DNA from: Dioscorea cayenensis subsp. rotundata
Taxonomy: Eukaryota; Streptophyta; Magnoliopsida; Dioscoreales; Dioscoreaceae
Direction of reading: 5' to 3'
Length of the DNA: 64,000 nt
Assembly: GCF_009730915.1 (NCBI RefSeq)
Contig: NC_052475.1
Coordinates: 26,907,016-26,971,015, forward strand
Below are positions 1 to 12,477 of this stretch, piece by piece. The position numbers were made by a program, and so were the translations under genes. The notes under the pieces are model-generated. The model saw only the letters and a program-made list of their open reading frames with translations, ran no database searches and had not been told where the DNA came from. Each line of letters opens with the position of its first letter. Positions within the stretch are counted from its first letter, which is position 1.

Positions 1-201
1 CTTGGTCACTACTCTGGCTCACAAGCTTCAAGCAGTGTTTCACCCACCGGCTTTTCATGTTCGGGCATCGATGATGATCATGAAGGAAATATTTTGGTTT
101 CTGATGCCAGTGATGCTGATCTTCCCTGCCATGGTATCTTTCCTGTTGGAGGTGAAGGGTCCTCTGATGGAGCATCCCAAGCTCTTCCCTTTTGGCTTTA
201 G
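1..201 (+). CDS. 3' end of an unrecognised protein gene (partial)
   Basis: Reading frame 1 is open from the window edge to a TAG at 199-201 and gives 66 residues. The peptide is rich in Ser, Asp and Gly, has an acidic SGIDDDHEG stretch, and ends in ALPFWL. This low-complexity acidic composition is typical of the C-terminal tail of a plant regulatory protein and unlike random AT-rich intergenic DNA. GC content is also higher here than just downstream. I cannot name the family. The upstream part lies outside the window, so whether this is a whole terminal exon or part of one is unknown. The gene would be convergent with gammaCAL, about 320 bp away. Confidence 0.45.
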   Translation, partial: LGHYSGSQASSSVSPTGFSCSGIDDDHEGNILVSDASDADLPCHGIFPVGGEGSSDGASQALPFWL

Positions 202-524
202 AAGATTCTTTTGTAATGTACCTGCATCTTGGATAACTTTGTTCATGCCCTTGTTTGTTCAAGAATCAAACCTCTTAGTTCTAAACTGCATCAAGATTTA
301 TTTTTCTCCTATAACTTGTGGAATTTTCCAGAGAATGGTGTTTTACAATTGACAATAAACATGTTCAACACTGCAGTTTTAGGTAAACCATCAACGACAA
401 CAGGATTTGAAACCATTTCTCTGTGAACATAAATACTCTGAGCATGCACAAAATACAATCCAAGCAAAACATCAAGTTTCAATCTTATTTCCAAGGGGCA
501 ATGATCCAGAAATTAATATGTTTT
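202..524. other. Intergenic: facing 3' UTRs
   Basis: The stretch lies between the TAG of the left-edge gene and the stop of gammaCAL. It is AT-rich, has no convincing codon pattern, and probably holds the two facing 3' UTRs. Confidence 0.5.
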
Positions 525-3500
525 CTAAAGAGAAATAGATAGGGCCTTCTTCATTTTCTCCACCTCCAAATAGGCCGTGGAATATGGGAGGAACTCAAAG
601 AAGTGGCTTTGCATCAGATCATTGACTGCCATGGCGAGTTTTGGGATCTCCAAGATCTCCTCGTGAGTAAGCTTTCGCACAAACCTTGCTGGATTGCCAG
701 CCCATAGTTCACCTGTTGGAATCCGACGACCTGGAGGTAGCACAGAGCCTGCTTCAAGGATTGAGTTTGTCTCAACTAGAGATCCTTCCAGGAGGATGGA
801 GTGTTGCCCAATGATGCATTCAGGCTCAATGGTGCAGGAGCGTAGAAGACTGTTTGCACCAATAGTCACATAGCGCTCAATATAAGTCTCCGCAGGAAGT
901 CCTGAATAAAACATGTTTGAATTGAGTTCAAGGCTGGAACTTGCCAATAGTTGTCTATGAATCCTGTTTCAAAGTTAAGCAACTAGATATCTGTATTTGA
1001 GGTCTTTATCTAAGAGGCATAAGTCCAGATTACCAATCAGCTGACTATAACATATTCACGTGTTTGAGTGCATTATATGAGTTGAATTCTTCAGATATAT
1101 CGGTCAAAAGTACAATTCTTCACCATCTATAAGCAAATCTTGTTTGCCACTTAAGCAATCTAGGTATTGTATCCAAGAGGTTTTAATCAATCAGGTATAG
1201 TTTTGAAGATGAAGAATCAAACAACTGATTATCACAATTACATAAAAGGCATTCTAAGTTAAATACTTACTCTTGCTGAAAAGCAAATACTGCTATGAAG
1301 AGATCTAATCTGTCTCTCTTTTTTTTTTTTTTTGATAATTCATAATTGCAGCAAAGACGTACTCTTTTCCTCTTCAAAATGAGAAATCATCAAAATAACA
1401 AACTATGACTCATCTTCCATATAATGGACCTGAAGAATAATGATTACTCCATCACTGGGAATTGCACCAGTGTATCAAACATACATACAAGAGCAAGAAG
1501 AGGCATCACAAAGGTGTGTAAACTATAAAAATGCAACGAAGTGAGCCCAACAGGCACTTCCTAGTACAAGAAGAATTTCAGATAAATAGATCACAATTTT
1601 TTCAGCACAATGGCCCTGAGGTGAGGAATAACTAATCATACCAAAAGATCATTTAGTACAGCAAACACCAAGCTTGCAACTCAGGTCAATTCACAGGAGA
1701 GTTCTTTAAATATACTTTCAAAATGCTTGCTCACTGCTGATGAAACTGATCAGATTGACTAGCCAAAGTTAGCCTTAATTATTTATATTGAATGGAGGAA
1801 ACAACCTCTTTAACACTTGGATGATAGTCAAGGAAACAAAACCCGGAAGGACTTAACAAAAAGGGCCTTCATAGCAGTTGCATTAGTTGGAGATAAGCCT
1901 AATAACTTCCTAATTGACAATGGCTTTAAGGAACTTGTACTGCTGATAGAAATAGTTTAGAGAAGATTTATGCCATATTTATTGACTCGAGCATTTAGAT
2001 TTCCTGTTCTACAACAAACAACAATCTATCCTCCTTCAGTGACGACTTTGTCATTTCAAAGACAAAACTACAAGAATTGCAAGGTTTTTAGATAATGAAA
2101 ATTTAGCACCCACATTTTCATGATTATTCACCAACAGTATGATAGATTAAGAAGAAGACATGCTTAATGCGCATTCCTTTGGAGATCATTTGTGCAGAAA
2201 CAAAAAACCTTCACAGTGGTTGTGAATTGAAGGATTCAAAGGAAATTTGGAGAACAAGGCTACATGATAAGGCCTAGGAGATAAATCTAGTCTGCTAACC
2301 TCAACAACTGCCAAAGATTATTCACACTCCATGTAATGGACTCAAAAACATCCACTGATTTGAACAGGCAATCTCCACTATGTTTGTTATGTCCCGATGC
2401 TACAAAACACAAGCCCAATTATCTAGAAAATCAATTGTATAGGATCATGCCTTTATACTGGCATTCATTGAAAATCTAAGCATCATCGATAATTGATAGA
2501 GTTTGACTATAAGACAGCATTTCAGGTTCCAAGACAGTGTGAATGTGTGATTAATACAATGCTCATCAAACATTCAGAAATGTAATCCTAAATCAATCCC
2601 AGTGACAAAAGAAAGGCCTGCAGTGAACTGGGTATTATAACAAGCTTAACCACTAGGTTAATGATGCACTTTAGCTTATGGTTTCTCTAGCAGCAGAATT
2701 AAGAATCCAATCCTTTCCGATTGGTTCAGATTTATCTTGATTAAAGATGACAAAAGCAACACATATCACATCAACACGACATCATCTAGTCATCCTTGAA
2801 CATATTGTTTAGTACATAAAGGGAATTCAAAATATCTCTCGGTTATTCTAGATTTCAAGATAATTATTCCAGCTTAAAAAAGTTAAAGGCTTGTCCTATG
2901 ATCCACCATTTGCCTCCATTCATCATTTGAAGCAGATTCTAGAAATGCTATTCTTGTATGAGAAAAATGGAAGGGATCACAAACTTCTGTACAGATCAAG
3001 CAAAAAATTCACCTAATTTTATCAAATGCCATGGACTGGAATAACATTTATATAATAGTTTAGAGATCAACCTCAAGTACCATTCTTATTTGTATCCCCA
3101 GTATCAATAATGGCCTCTATAGACCTCCATTGTTCCTTAACTATGAAGCTCTAAAAACGCCAATTTTCAGCTATGTAACTCAACGTCAACAACCATACAC
3201 ACTACGTCCAGTATAATTATAATTAACCAAATTCAATCCTCAAATCAAATCAAACAATTCGAGCTCAAAGTTTTCAGTTTTCAAATCAATTAAAAAAGCA
3301 AACAAAACCAAAGAAACGGAGAAGATCAGGGACCTGTAGGTGAGTTCCAAGCGGCGTGGAGAACGCATCTCTCCTGCACGTTGGACGAGAACCCGACGGT
3401 GATCTTGTTGAGGTCGCCACGGAGGACGGATCCATTCCAGACCGAAGCCCCATCGCAGACAGTGACTTGCCCAGCGAGCACAACGTTCGGGGCGACGTAA

Positions 3501-3679
3501 GCGTCGACGGCGATCTTGGGAACCCACTGACCTAAGGGAATCACCCGCCGCTGACCCCGGTAGTCCCATCTCACCCGATCCATCGCCGCCGCAGGCGAAG
3601 CGGAGGTCGATAGGAGGCGGGACGCGGTGGAGGAGCCTACGGTCTTGCGGCAGAGCCGAGCAAGAGCAGCCGCCGCCAT
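525..3679 (-). CDS. GAMMACAL: Gamma carbonic anhydrase-like protein (mitochondrial complex I)
   Basis: Two coding exons, 3679-3334 and 901-525, join to 240 residues. The donor is GT at 3333-3332, the acceptor CAG at 904-902, and the junction reads SPTG|LPAE. Residues 1-33 are rich in Ala, Arg and Ser and look like a mitochondrial presequence. The rest is the left-handed beta-helix of gamma-class carbonic anhydrases, with DRVRWDYRGQ, NVVLAGQVTV, SVWNGSVLRGD, EPECIIGQHSIL and GELWAGNPARF. The segment IGANSLLRSC stands where true gamma-CAs have zinc-binding His residues, which matches the CA-like (gammaCAL1/2) branch. Family members are subunits of the matrix-facing CA domain of plant complex I. 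The length is close to the usual 250 or so. The 2.4-kb intron (902-3333) holds a T-run near 1320 and no coding signal I could see. Confidence 0.93.
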
Positions 3680-4247
3680 TGCCGAGCTTCGAAGGAGTGA
3701 GAGACGAGACAGAGCGGATCGAGGAAATCGAAAGGAAGGGGATCGAAGCGTATTGGATCCGGGTCGGATCTTAGTTAGTGGATCAAATAACACATAAACT
3801 CCAGGTCCGATATGAATAGATCCGATAGTGCACACATCTCTTTTTCCTTTGTTATTTTTTAAATAAGGGAAATAAAATTTAGACCCATTTTTAAGATGAT
3901 AGCTTTTCATAAATGTTTTATTTGAATAATTTAAATTTATTAGAGTGATAATATGTAAGAGGTGAAAGCTAACATATTTAACCATTTGGATCTCACGCTT
4001 AACATTTTTTTTTTAATTTACAAACACAATGCGTATGAGCCATCCATTAATTTAAAAAGTTGTCAAGAGACAAATAAGCATGATAATGCACTGGTTACAT
4101 TAACTTATAAATTACCTGAGAATTTATTAACACAAACAGATGTAGAGCGATGAAAGTCTTTTCATGTTTAGAAGAGTTTCAAAAATCAAATTGAGCTAAT
4201 AAATTTTTCATATCATGTAATCCTGGAAGAAAAAGATACAATATCTC
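3680..4247. other. Intergenic upstream of gammaCAL
   Basis: This is promoter-side DNA of the minus-strand gammaCAL gene. It is AT-rich beyond about 3840. No gene or clear TATA box was recognised. Confidence 0.4.
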
Positions 4248-4802
4248 CAGGGGTGGCTCAAAGCTTATAAAGACCTAAAGCCCAAGCATAAAACTGACCC
4301 TAATTAGTTAATAAAAAAATCATTAAGAAAAAAATATTGATGCTACATTTTTTTGAAATAGATTTGTTTGTTGGGAGAAGAAGAGAATTAATTATGTATA
4401 GAAGCTACATTTTTTTGGAAATAGATTTGTCTTGGGAGAAAAACATAATTAATTGTACATTAAAGTAAAAAAATTAAGAACTTAATTTATTAGTTTTTAT
4501 TTTAAAAAGCTAATTGATGGAAGATTTGAAATTGGTGCAATATTAAATAAAAAGGTTTAAATATTAATTAATTATACAACAAATAATTATTATGATTTCA
4601 AGAATAAGATTTTAAAAATTTTAAAAATTTAAAATTAATAATGAGGACACAAATTAAATTTTGAAGTTATTATTTACCTAGTACATATTTATTATTATAA
4701 ATAAGATTTTAAAAACTATATTGATTTAAACTTAGATGAGGCCCCTAATTTTCGGGGGACTAAAGCGGTTGCTTGATTGGCTTTACTCTTGAGCCGCCCC
4801 TG
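4248..4802. mobile_element. Non-autonomous hAT-type DNA transposon
   Basis: The 555-bp element starts CAGGGGTGGCTCAA and ends TTGAGCCGCCCCTG, which are inverted complements with one mismatch. It is flanked on both sides by an identical 8-bp direct repeat, AATATCTC (4240-4247 and 4803-4810). CAGGG-type termini and 8-bp target duplications are the marks of the hAT superfamily. The interior is AT-rich with no transposase ORF, so it is a non-autonomous (MITE-like) copy. The intact target duplication suggests a fairly recent insertion. Confidence 0.9.
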
Positions 4803-6810
4803 AATATCTCCTGCAAAGGAACTCACCAAAATTTGTTTAAAATAATATCCTAAATAGTACATTAACCGAATATTACATATATAATACTACTATAGTACTA
4901 TGAACAATAAATACACAGTATTCTGGCAAAGGGTTTCGATTCTACACCTTTTTCCACCGGCTGTACTACCATTGGGTTAACTAGTAGTTATCTATCTAAA
5001 GCTTTAAGCTTTAAGGTTGATTTTTTATTAAAAAACACAACCAACCAATCTAAATAATTGTTTTTAAAAAGTCAAATCAGCTGGAATTATTTGGTAATTG
5101 AGCTTTTTATTTCATTATCCTTTTATTAGTCACATCAAAACAAGCTTGAAAATTCGAAACCAACTCAGAGTTGTTTGAGAAGAAGCTTGAAATATTATTT
5201 GATAAATCATTGTGCTATATATGAAGAACTAATTAAGAGAACCAAAAGATTATTAATATAATCATACTCCAAGTTCAAGTTTGGCTGCGCGCCATTAGAT
5301 ACAACCAAAAACAATTAAATTTGAAAAAGAAAAGAGAGAGATTGCGTGCAAGGATCTTCCTAATTTGAATTAAATTAAACACCAAGAAACATGTTTTCCT
5401 TTGCAAAATTAATAAACACTTCATTTGGTCAATCAAGATTCATTGTTTCTGTTAACTGTTTTAATCATCTAATTCGATCCCAAACCAGAATTGAGATCAA
5501 TCCAAAAGTTTCATTTCATTTCATTCCATTCATTCAGTCAGATTTTAAAAAAAGCTTTTCTGCTGTTTTTACTTGTATGTCAGAAAAAAGAACTTAAAAC
5601 CTCGGAAATGGTTTTGAGATCACTGCACAAAGACCGGCCTGACAGCATTTAAGCAAATGAAACTTCATAGGGATCAACGATGAATATCTCACAGTGCACT
5701 CTTGTTTCTCATGGACCATTTGAAGCTTCACTTTAAGTTTGCAGACAAAAAGTACAACAGCGTTGTCCATGAAATGAAGTGTGATTAATGTATATAGAGA
5801 TTCAAAGAAAAAAGAAAATGCAGATAATATGCAAACCATAACAAAGTATTCTTTCTTCCTCTTATCTTGTTTTTCTTGTTCTTCTTATATGCTTTATACC
5901 CTCACTTTCAAGGACCACCCTAGTATTCTTTTATGGTCTTATTTGTGCCACGTTAATTGTTGATGTCTTTTACTCTTTTTTTCTTTTTTTTAGTTCAAGC
6001 TTGAGTTATATGAAAGTTTATTTATAAAATAATAAGAATCAATGCTTGATTAATAGAGTTGAAGATGTTAAAGATACATAGATACATATTAAAAGAATAA
6101 GAAGTGGAAGAAATGTGGCACAGCTTGGCATTAATAGGGTATGTAGGGTGGGGTGGCATTGATAATGGTGGGAGAAGGAGAAGCAGGAGATGTGACATCC
6201 TTAAAGACTAAGTACCAAAAAGAATAATATAGGTCCATGTGGCTCCATTTCACCACCAATTCCTTTGCCTGCTCCCTTTCAGCACCTCAGACCTTGACAC
6301 CTCCATTCACCTTCCTCTCTTTTATACATGCATGCATGTGCATGTGTATACATACACCTTAATCCTTCATCAAGGGAAAACCAAACTTTTAGTCTCTTAT
6401 TAATTAAACTCTTAACAACATATATGTTACCTTAGATCTTGTGTAACCTCTAGCTCTTTTTCTCATACATTATACTTCTCAAATTAGACCACAATATATA
6501 TATATATATATATCAAGCATGGAAACTAATCTTTGTCTTGTGTGTATGCGTGTGGCATGGATTTGTAGACTTGTGACATGACTTTCATGTGCTAGATTGT
6601 TGTAAATACAACCAAAAACACTCTGTACTTTCTTCTGTTGGGGTGTCTTGTATGTATGGTAAATCACATGCAGCGGGAATATAGAAGACTACCAAGTTTC
6701 ATAACGAATTTATTTAGTTGTTTCTTGAGCGTTTGTTTGTTTTCTAGTTTTAAGAGTGAAGTTTACTTTTAACTGGAAGATTTTGGTTATTTTAATCCAT
6801 TCATTAGTCA

Positions 6811-6838
6811 TTATAACTCATGCCATGATGAGTTATAA
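6811..6838. repeat. Perfect 11-bp inverted repeat with 6-nt loop
   Basis: TTATAACTCAT (6811-6821) and its exact complement ATGAGTTATAA (6828-6838) enclose GCCATG. The palindrome sits between two copies of AACTGGAAGATTTT (6771-6784 and 6837-6850), so the hairpin may be an insertion between short direct repeats or a local fold-back duplication. Confidence 0.7.
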
Positions 6839-8243
6839 CTGGAAGATTTTGCTGCGTCTATTCATGTTGACGTGATACCTTGAGAATTATATAGATATAT
6901 ATATATATATATATATGTTTGTTTTATTTTTTTTTCCGGCTCCATGATGTCATATATAAAAAAAGTGGGAGAGTACTTACTTTAGGGACACACTCACATT
7001 ATCTTTGAATTTACATCCAACGGGTACCATCATTCCATATGTAGTATCCAAACAGTGTTAAACAGTTCTGAACAATAATTAGACGTCATAAACAACAGTA
7101 ATTCTAGACAATTTCCCATATGAGCAAGTCTTTGAATTTTGATACAGTAACTCTAATAATATGTATAGTCGATGTTTATCCTATATATATATATAATGTT
7201 TATTGTCTACATGGTATTTATTTACTTCAAACTCTATTATCAATGTCTTTGATTTTTTTTTATAACATAAATCAATAACTAAATCTAAAATTTGATTACA
7301 AATTATATAAATTCTAAAATGGAATTTAGTTTTACAATAAATATTTAAATTTTTTTCATGTTGTTAAATAATTAAACGAATAATATCAAAGGCATTTACA
7401 TGCTCGTGTTTGATATATATATATATATATATACAATTGTAATTGCGACATGTCTTTGCATGGCCGATGTTATACATTCCAAATTTCTCATGAAAGGCTC
7501 CAAGAAAAAGATGATGTAGATGGTGATACAGCCATTCAATTATACACATATGATTGATACCTTTTGGACTTATATATATTCCCTAGTTTAGAGTCAAGTA
7601 CTCTTCCGCTATTCTTATTGATAGATGAAAACATATTAAATGATACTTATTTAATTTTAAGCAAACGCACACATATGCATATAAATATTTATTCAAAAAA
7701 AAAATGCATATAAATACTTGATGGTAGTTAAATAAAACATGAAAAACAAGTTAGAAGACTCATTTTTTTCGTTGACAATACGAATTTGTTATTTATGGAG
7801 TGGAATGTGGAAGTTTTTTTTTTAAATTTAGTTCTTCAATATAATTATATTTTCTACACATGTAAATCTCTTGTTATTTAATTTAATACAACCTCGGCAG
7901 AAAAGATAAATTAATTGAACAAGAAAAAGAAAAGAAAATTTCAATCAATTCAGAGAGTAATTACGGCAGTGTAATGAGTTGGTTTGAGGATAGTTTAGTG
8001 TTGTAAATCCTCTGAACATTACTATTTATCATTTATATTTGGAAAGTATATATATTAAGCAACGTACTTATTAAATAATGCAATATAAAATGTTTTGAAA
8101 GAAATACTTTTGCATTACTATATAAATTGACTTGGTAATGCAAGTAACTTATGGCTTAAGTGAGTTACAACGTACAAAAGTGAGTTATAGCATGATGATA
8201 TCATGTTTGATCAGAAACTTAAATCAATCCTAGAAAACTCCAT

Positions 8244-8277
<34 letters not shown>

Positions 8278-9104
8278 TTTTACTCAATTAGAGTTCCACA
8301 ATCTCAAACTTTTCATTTGCTTTTGACTTTGTGGTGCTGGCTTGGTGCAATTGGGAATCTCTTTTTGAGATGGTGCTCACTGCTACAAATGGTAATTAGT
8401 CTTCTTTCCATGCTTTGTAGGTTCTGCAACACCACTTCATCTTTCACTTGTCTGTGCATAACTGTAAATCATCCTTTAGAGAGAAATAAGATATCAAATT
8501 CAATGAGTAGTTCTATTGCCAAAAATAAGCAATCAAAGATAAAGGTTTATAAAATATGATTTCATGCATGCAAAACCCTAACACTGCTCTGCTGAAACTT
8601 TGAGCTGAGTTTTCCACAAAAGACCACTTTCTTCTTAGTATTTACCATCTTTGATTTTGTGAGGGAGGGTAAGTGAAGTTAGATATATGAACTTGCACAG
8701 AATTATGCAGTTCTATTTCTGTAAATGAATTAAAAAAAGGTTGTATTACATAGGCATTACTTGGTTAGTTTGAGTGCATTGTCAATATACGATAAGATGA
8801 GATCATCGTATGCCGAAAAAAAAAAATCAAAACCTAAATATTAGAAAAGTACAGTTTGGGGACCATTTCCTATCATTTTCACAATTTAAATCCATATCTA
8901 CCTCCATCTCTTCCCTCATTGATAAATCATAAAATAAAATAAAAATTGCTAAAGTTCTGGTCAAGGGTATATTTGTAATCATACATTTCATGCACTAGGG
9001 TTTGGAGCTTCTCTCTCTCGCTAATGCTTAAGATTGGGTGACCTTGCTTGTCCCTTGCAAACAAATCATCCGCAACGTGAGTTTCATATTTTTCTGAGAG
9101 ATCC

Positions 9105-9225
9105 CACGTGTCCATTTACTATTGGGTATAGAGAAGTTGAAATGACGGTTATGCCCTGATGTTCGTAAATATCTCCGACCACACTTCCAGTTAAATCACG
9201 CCTACAGTTCACAGCATGACACGTG
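9105..9225. promoter_or_regulatory. Two G-boxes (CACGTG) upstream of SEP3
   Basis: CACGTG occurs at 9105-9110 (CCCACGTGTCC) and 9220-9225 (GACACGTGCCC), about 0.55 and 0.44 kb before the MADS start codon. Such G-box/ABRE cores bind bZIP and bHLH factors. A role here is inferred. Confidence 0.5.
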
Positions 9226-9518
9226 CCCTCTTTTATGTTTCATTTAACACCAAATGTAGACCTAAAAAAAAACCCAAAAGCCGACACCTCAGTTCTCACT
9301 ACTCACAAATGAGAACCATTTGGTGAGTTTTACTGTCTCTGTAACTAGCTCTCTCGAAACTCCCCGCGCTAATAACCTTGTTACGTAGAGAAACCGCAGG
9401 ATAAATCTAAAAATGAAAAACGAAAAGTTAAAAACAAAAATAAAAAAATCAAATAAAAAAGAATGAATAAATAAATAAATAGAGAAAGAGTGAAGTGTAT
9501 GAAGAATCAATCTTTGTC

Positions 9519-9526
9519 TATAAATA
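9519..9526 (+). promoter_or_regulatory. TATA box of the SEP3-like gene
   Basis: TATAAATA lies 134-141 bp before the ATG at 9660. It is followed by a CT-repeat leader (about 9542-9570), as is common in plant 5' UTRs. Position and sequence fit a core promoter. Confidence 0.75.
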
Positions 9527-9659
9527 GCAAAGAGGAGCTGTTCCTCTCTATCTCTCTCTCTCTCTCTCCCATTATCACTTCCTTTGCTTAAAGTTTCTAG
9601 ATTTGATCTTTGTTCTTGGGTTCTCTTTGATCTTTGTTTGAAAGGGAGGATTGGAGGAG

Positions 9660-12444
9660 ATGGGGAGGGGAAGAGTGGAGCTTAAGAGGATTGAGAACAA
9701 GATCAACAGGCAGGTGACATTCGCCAAGCGTCGCAATGGACTGCTCAAGAAGGCATATGAGCTCTCTGTGCTCTGTGATGCTGAGGTCGCCCTCATCGTC
9801 TTCTCCAACCGTGGCAAGCTCTATGAATTTTGCAGTTCTTCTAGGTATAAATGTTTGTTTTTTTTTTCTTTTTTCTTTTGGATCTGATGTTGTGTTGCTT
9901 GTGTTTTTAGAGAAATTAGGTGAGAAAGGTTTTGTTTTTATGGTTTCTAATTGTTTTTTTAGTTTGTTCTTGAGTTTTATTGTCAAAAGGTCTGAGCTTG
10001 TTGAAAGGTTTTCTGGTTTTTACTGGTTTTAATTTGTTTGTGTTTTTTTTTCTTTGTGGAGTAGAAGAAAAGAAGGTGAGCTAATAAAAGGAAGGTTTCA
10101 AGGTTTTGATGATTTAGTTAGGAGCTTATCTTTTTCCAGTTTTTTTTCCTTGGTTTTAGAAGATCTGAGAGTTTTTGTTGTTCTTTTTAAATGTTGTTAG
10201 GGTTTTCCCTTTTTTTTTTTACGTAATTCCTTTTTGAGGAAAGATCAACAACACTTTGAGCTTACTGACAGAGTAAACTAGGTTTCTCTCAAAGAACTGT
10301 GGAAGAAGACCTGGCTTGAATTTCTAGGGTTAGGGTTTGTTTTGCTAAGGATTTGTGGTCCTTGATAACTATGGTTGCTGTTCTATTTTTATGATCTGAA
10401 GTTTTGGATATCTTTTGCAGTCTTCAAGGTTTTTCCTTTCCTTCATCTTGAAACCCTCATATATTTTTTATACTTTAAAAGCAAACAAAGTGAAAGATGA
10501 CATCTTTGAATATTAGAGATTTATGATCTCAAGAATTTTTCTCTCCCTTTCTACAGATCCTTCCAAATAACTCTCAAACTAGGGTTTCTACTCCATTTCT
10601 GTGTTTCCTATGTTCATAAAGGCAAACCCTTGTTCCAGGTTTCTAAAATCAAACATTTTAATTTTTGCTGAAAATTCATGCAGTCACCTTCATATGACAT
10701 GAAACTTTTGCAGTTATCTCCAAGTTATTTTGATGCTGCTTCTGGTGCTTCTTTTGTGAAATCTCATGAAATTAACTTTCAGTCACATCCACTTGAAGAC
10801 TTCCTTGACATGACAACATAATTCTTTAAATCTCAAAAGCCTTTGAATAGATTTGATTTGATTTGATTTCTAGTCTATGAATTGCATTGAAGTCTCTGCA
10901 TGGTATTTTCCAAACACTCTCCAAGTTGCAAGTTCATGCCTTCAAAACATGATTAAAACAAAATATATGTTACCACTTGCTCTCCTTCCATGAAAACTAA
11001 GGCTGCTTAATTTCTATATATGGATGAAATATATAAGTTCATAAGTCCTTCTCTTGAAAGTATTTAAATAGCATCTCAACCAAAACACACAGTATGTTGG
11101 TGTACTTTTGTGGGAGCTGCCAAACACAAGTAAAAAGTGTTTGTGAAGATGTGACTCACAAGCGTTTGTTCTGTTGGCCTCTTGCATTGCATTTGATTGA
11201 ATTTTGTTGTGTTCTTTCAGCTCTGTATATTTTGTTTGTCTTCTCCTTCTCATTTATGTATTCCTGTGCTCAATGTTAATTGCATACTTTAGAACATTCT
11301 GTAGTTGCCAACATGCAAACTTTATATAAATGGTTTGTGTTACTCTTGAATTTATTCTTCTTTTTTATGCTATGCAGAAAACATCACACTCACCTTAAGC
11401 AATTAATTAAAGCTCTAATTTGTTTAATCATATGCTCCTTGTTTCTTCTCCCCTCTGAAATAGATTCTGTAAATATATACTGAAAGATAAATAGTAACTA
11501 ATTGATCAATCACTTATTATTTATCTTTTGAGTTCTTACTTTTACATCATATGTGCAACTAGAGCTTCCTAAATATTTCATAATAACTTTCCCCTTTAGT
11601 ATTAATAATTTATGTCACCATATTAATTGACATTCTAAAGACAAACTAAATTTAGTACCCATGGTTATGGTCTTAAAAAATTAAAATAATAAAGTTGTAA
11701 AATCAAGATTCATTTGTTTGAACTTTTATATTTTCTTACTTCGTTTATATTTATTAAACTCCAAAAATCTTTTGCAAGTAATACTAATAAAGGAACAAAT
11801 TAAACTTCATTCTTCTTTACAATATATTTTTCAATATTCATTAAGAAATGGGTCATGCATAAATCCCGTTTCTCCAAGGGTACACTTAACTTTGTTGTTC
11901 TTTAATTTTTCTTCTATTCTTGATAATCAAGAAGTCATTTAAAGGTAACATCAGTTAAAGTGATGTAAATTTTTTAGTTATTCTTAAGCTATTAATTATA
12001 CTGGATTCTTTTTTGGATATGTCTTGAAAGGAGAAAGGGTGGGGGCTCTAAAGCCATTAATTATTTGGCAAATGAATAATTAGATTGAATAATTTAAACT
12101 TTGATGAGTTGGGATAAACTTATTGAACATATGCTTATTTACATGTAAAATGAGACACTTGTGAGGATGAAACATATGATAAGATCAGACAATGCACAAA
12201 CAGAAGAACATGCTAATTAAAACTAAAATATAAAATGGTAAACTAAATACAAAATGTTAATTTGAAGTATAAGTTGGATATAGCAGGAATAGGTCATTTT
12301 TATTTCTTGCTTGGATAACTTATCCGACGTTATTAATTATTTAAAATAATTACACCTAACCAATATTGTTATTGTAACAAGTTTTACATAAAGTTTATAG
12401 CATCCATTAACAATTAAAGCAGACCATTTTTAATGAAGATTTTA

Positions 12445-12477
<33 letters not shown>

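Larger units (their letters stand above)
4803..9659. other. Intergenic region and SEP3 upstream region
   Basis: No gene is supported across 4.9 kb. It contains (AT)n tracts near 6494, 6896, 7416 and 8249, RY-type CATGCATG repeats near 6330, and a small perfect hairpin at 6811-6838. A short patch at 5640-5795 looks faintly coding, with codons such as MDHLKLHFKFADKKYN on the + strand, but it is cut by stops. The last 600 bp carry the SEP3 promoter elements listed separately. Confidence 0.5.

Noticed and set aside
2-352. 116-codon + strand frame overlapping the left-edge gene
   Set aside because: It runs past the likely coding end into AT-rich DNA with hydrophobic filler. Frame 1, ending at 201, has the more protein-like composition.
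5594-5839. 81-codon minus-strand frame
   Set aside because: Mixed weak coding-like signals appear on both strands, all broken by stops. No family is recognisable.
8927-9115. 62-codon minus-strand frame upstream of SEP3
   Set aside because: The frame is short with no homology I can recall, and it sits in promoter DNA with G-boxes. It is likely chance.
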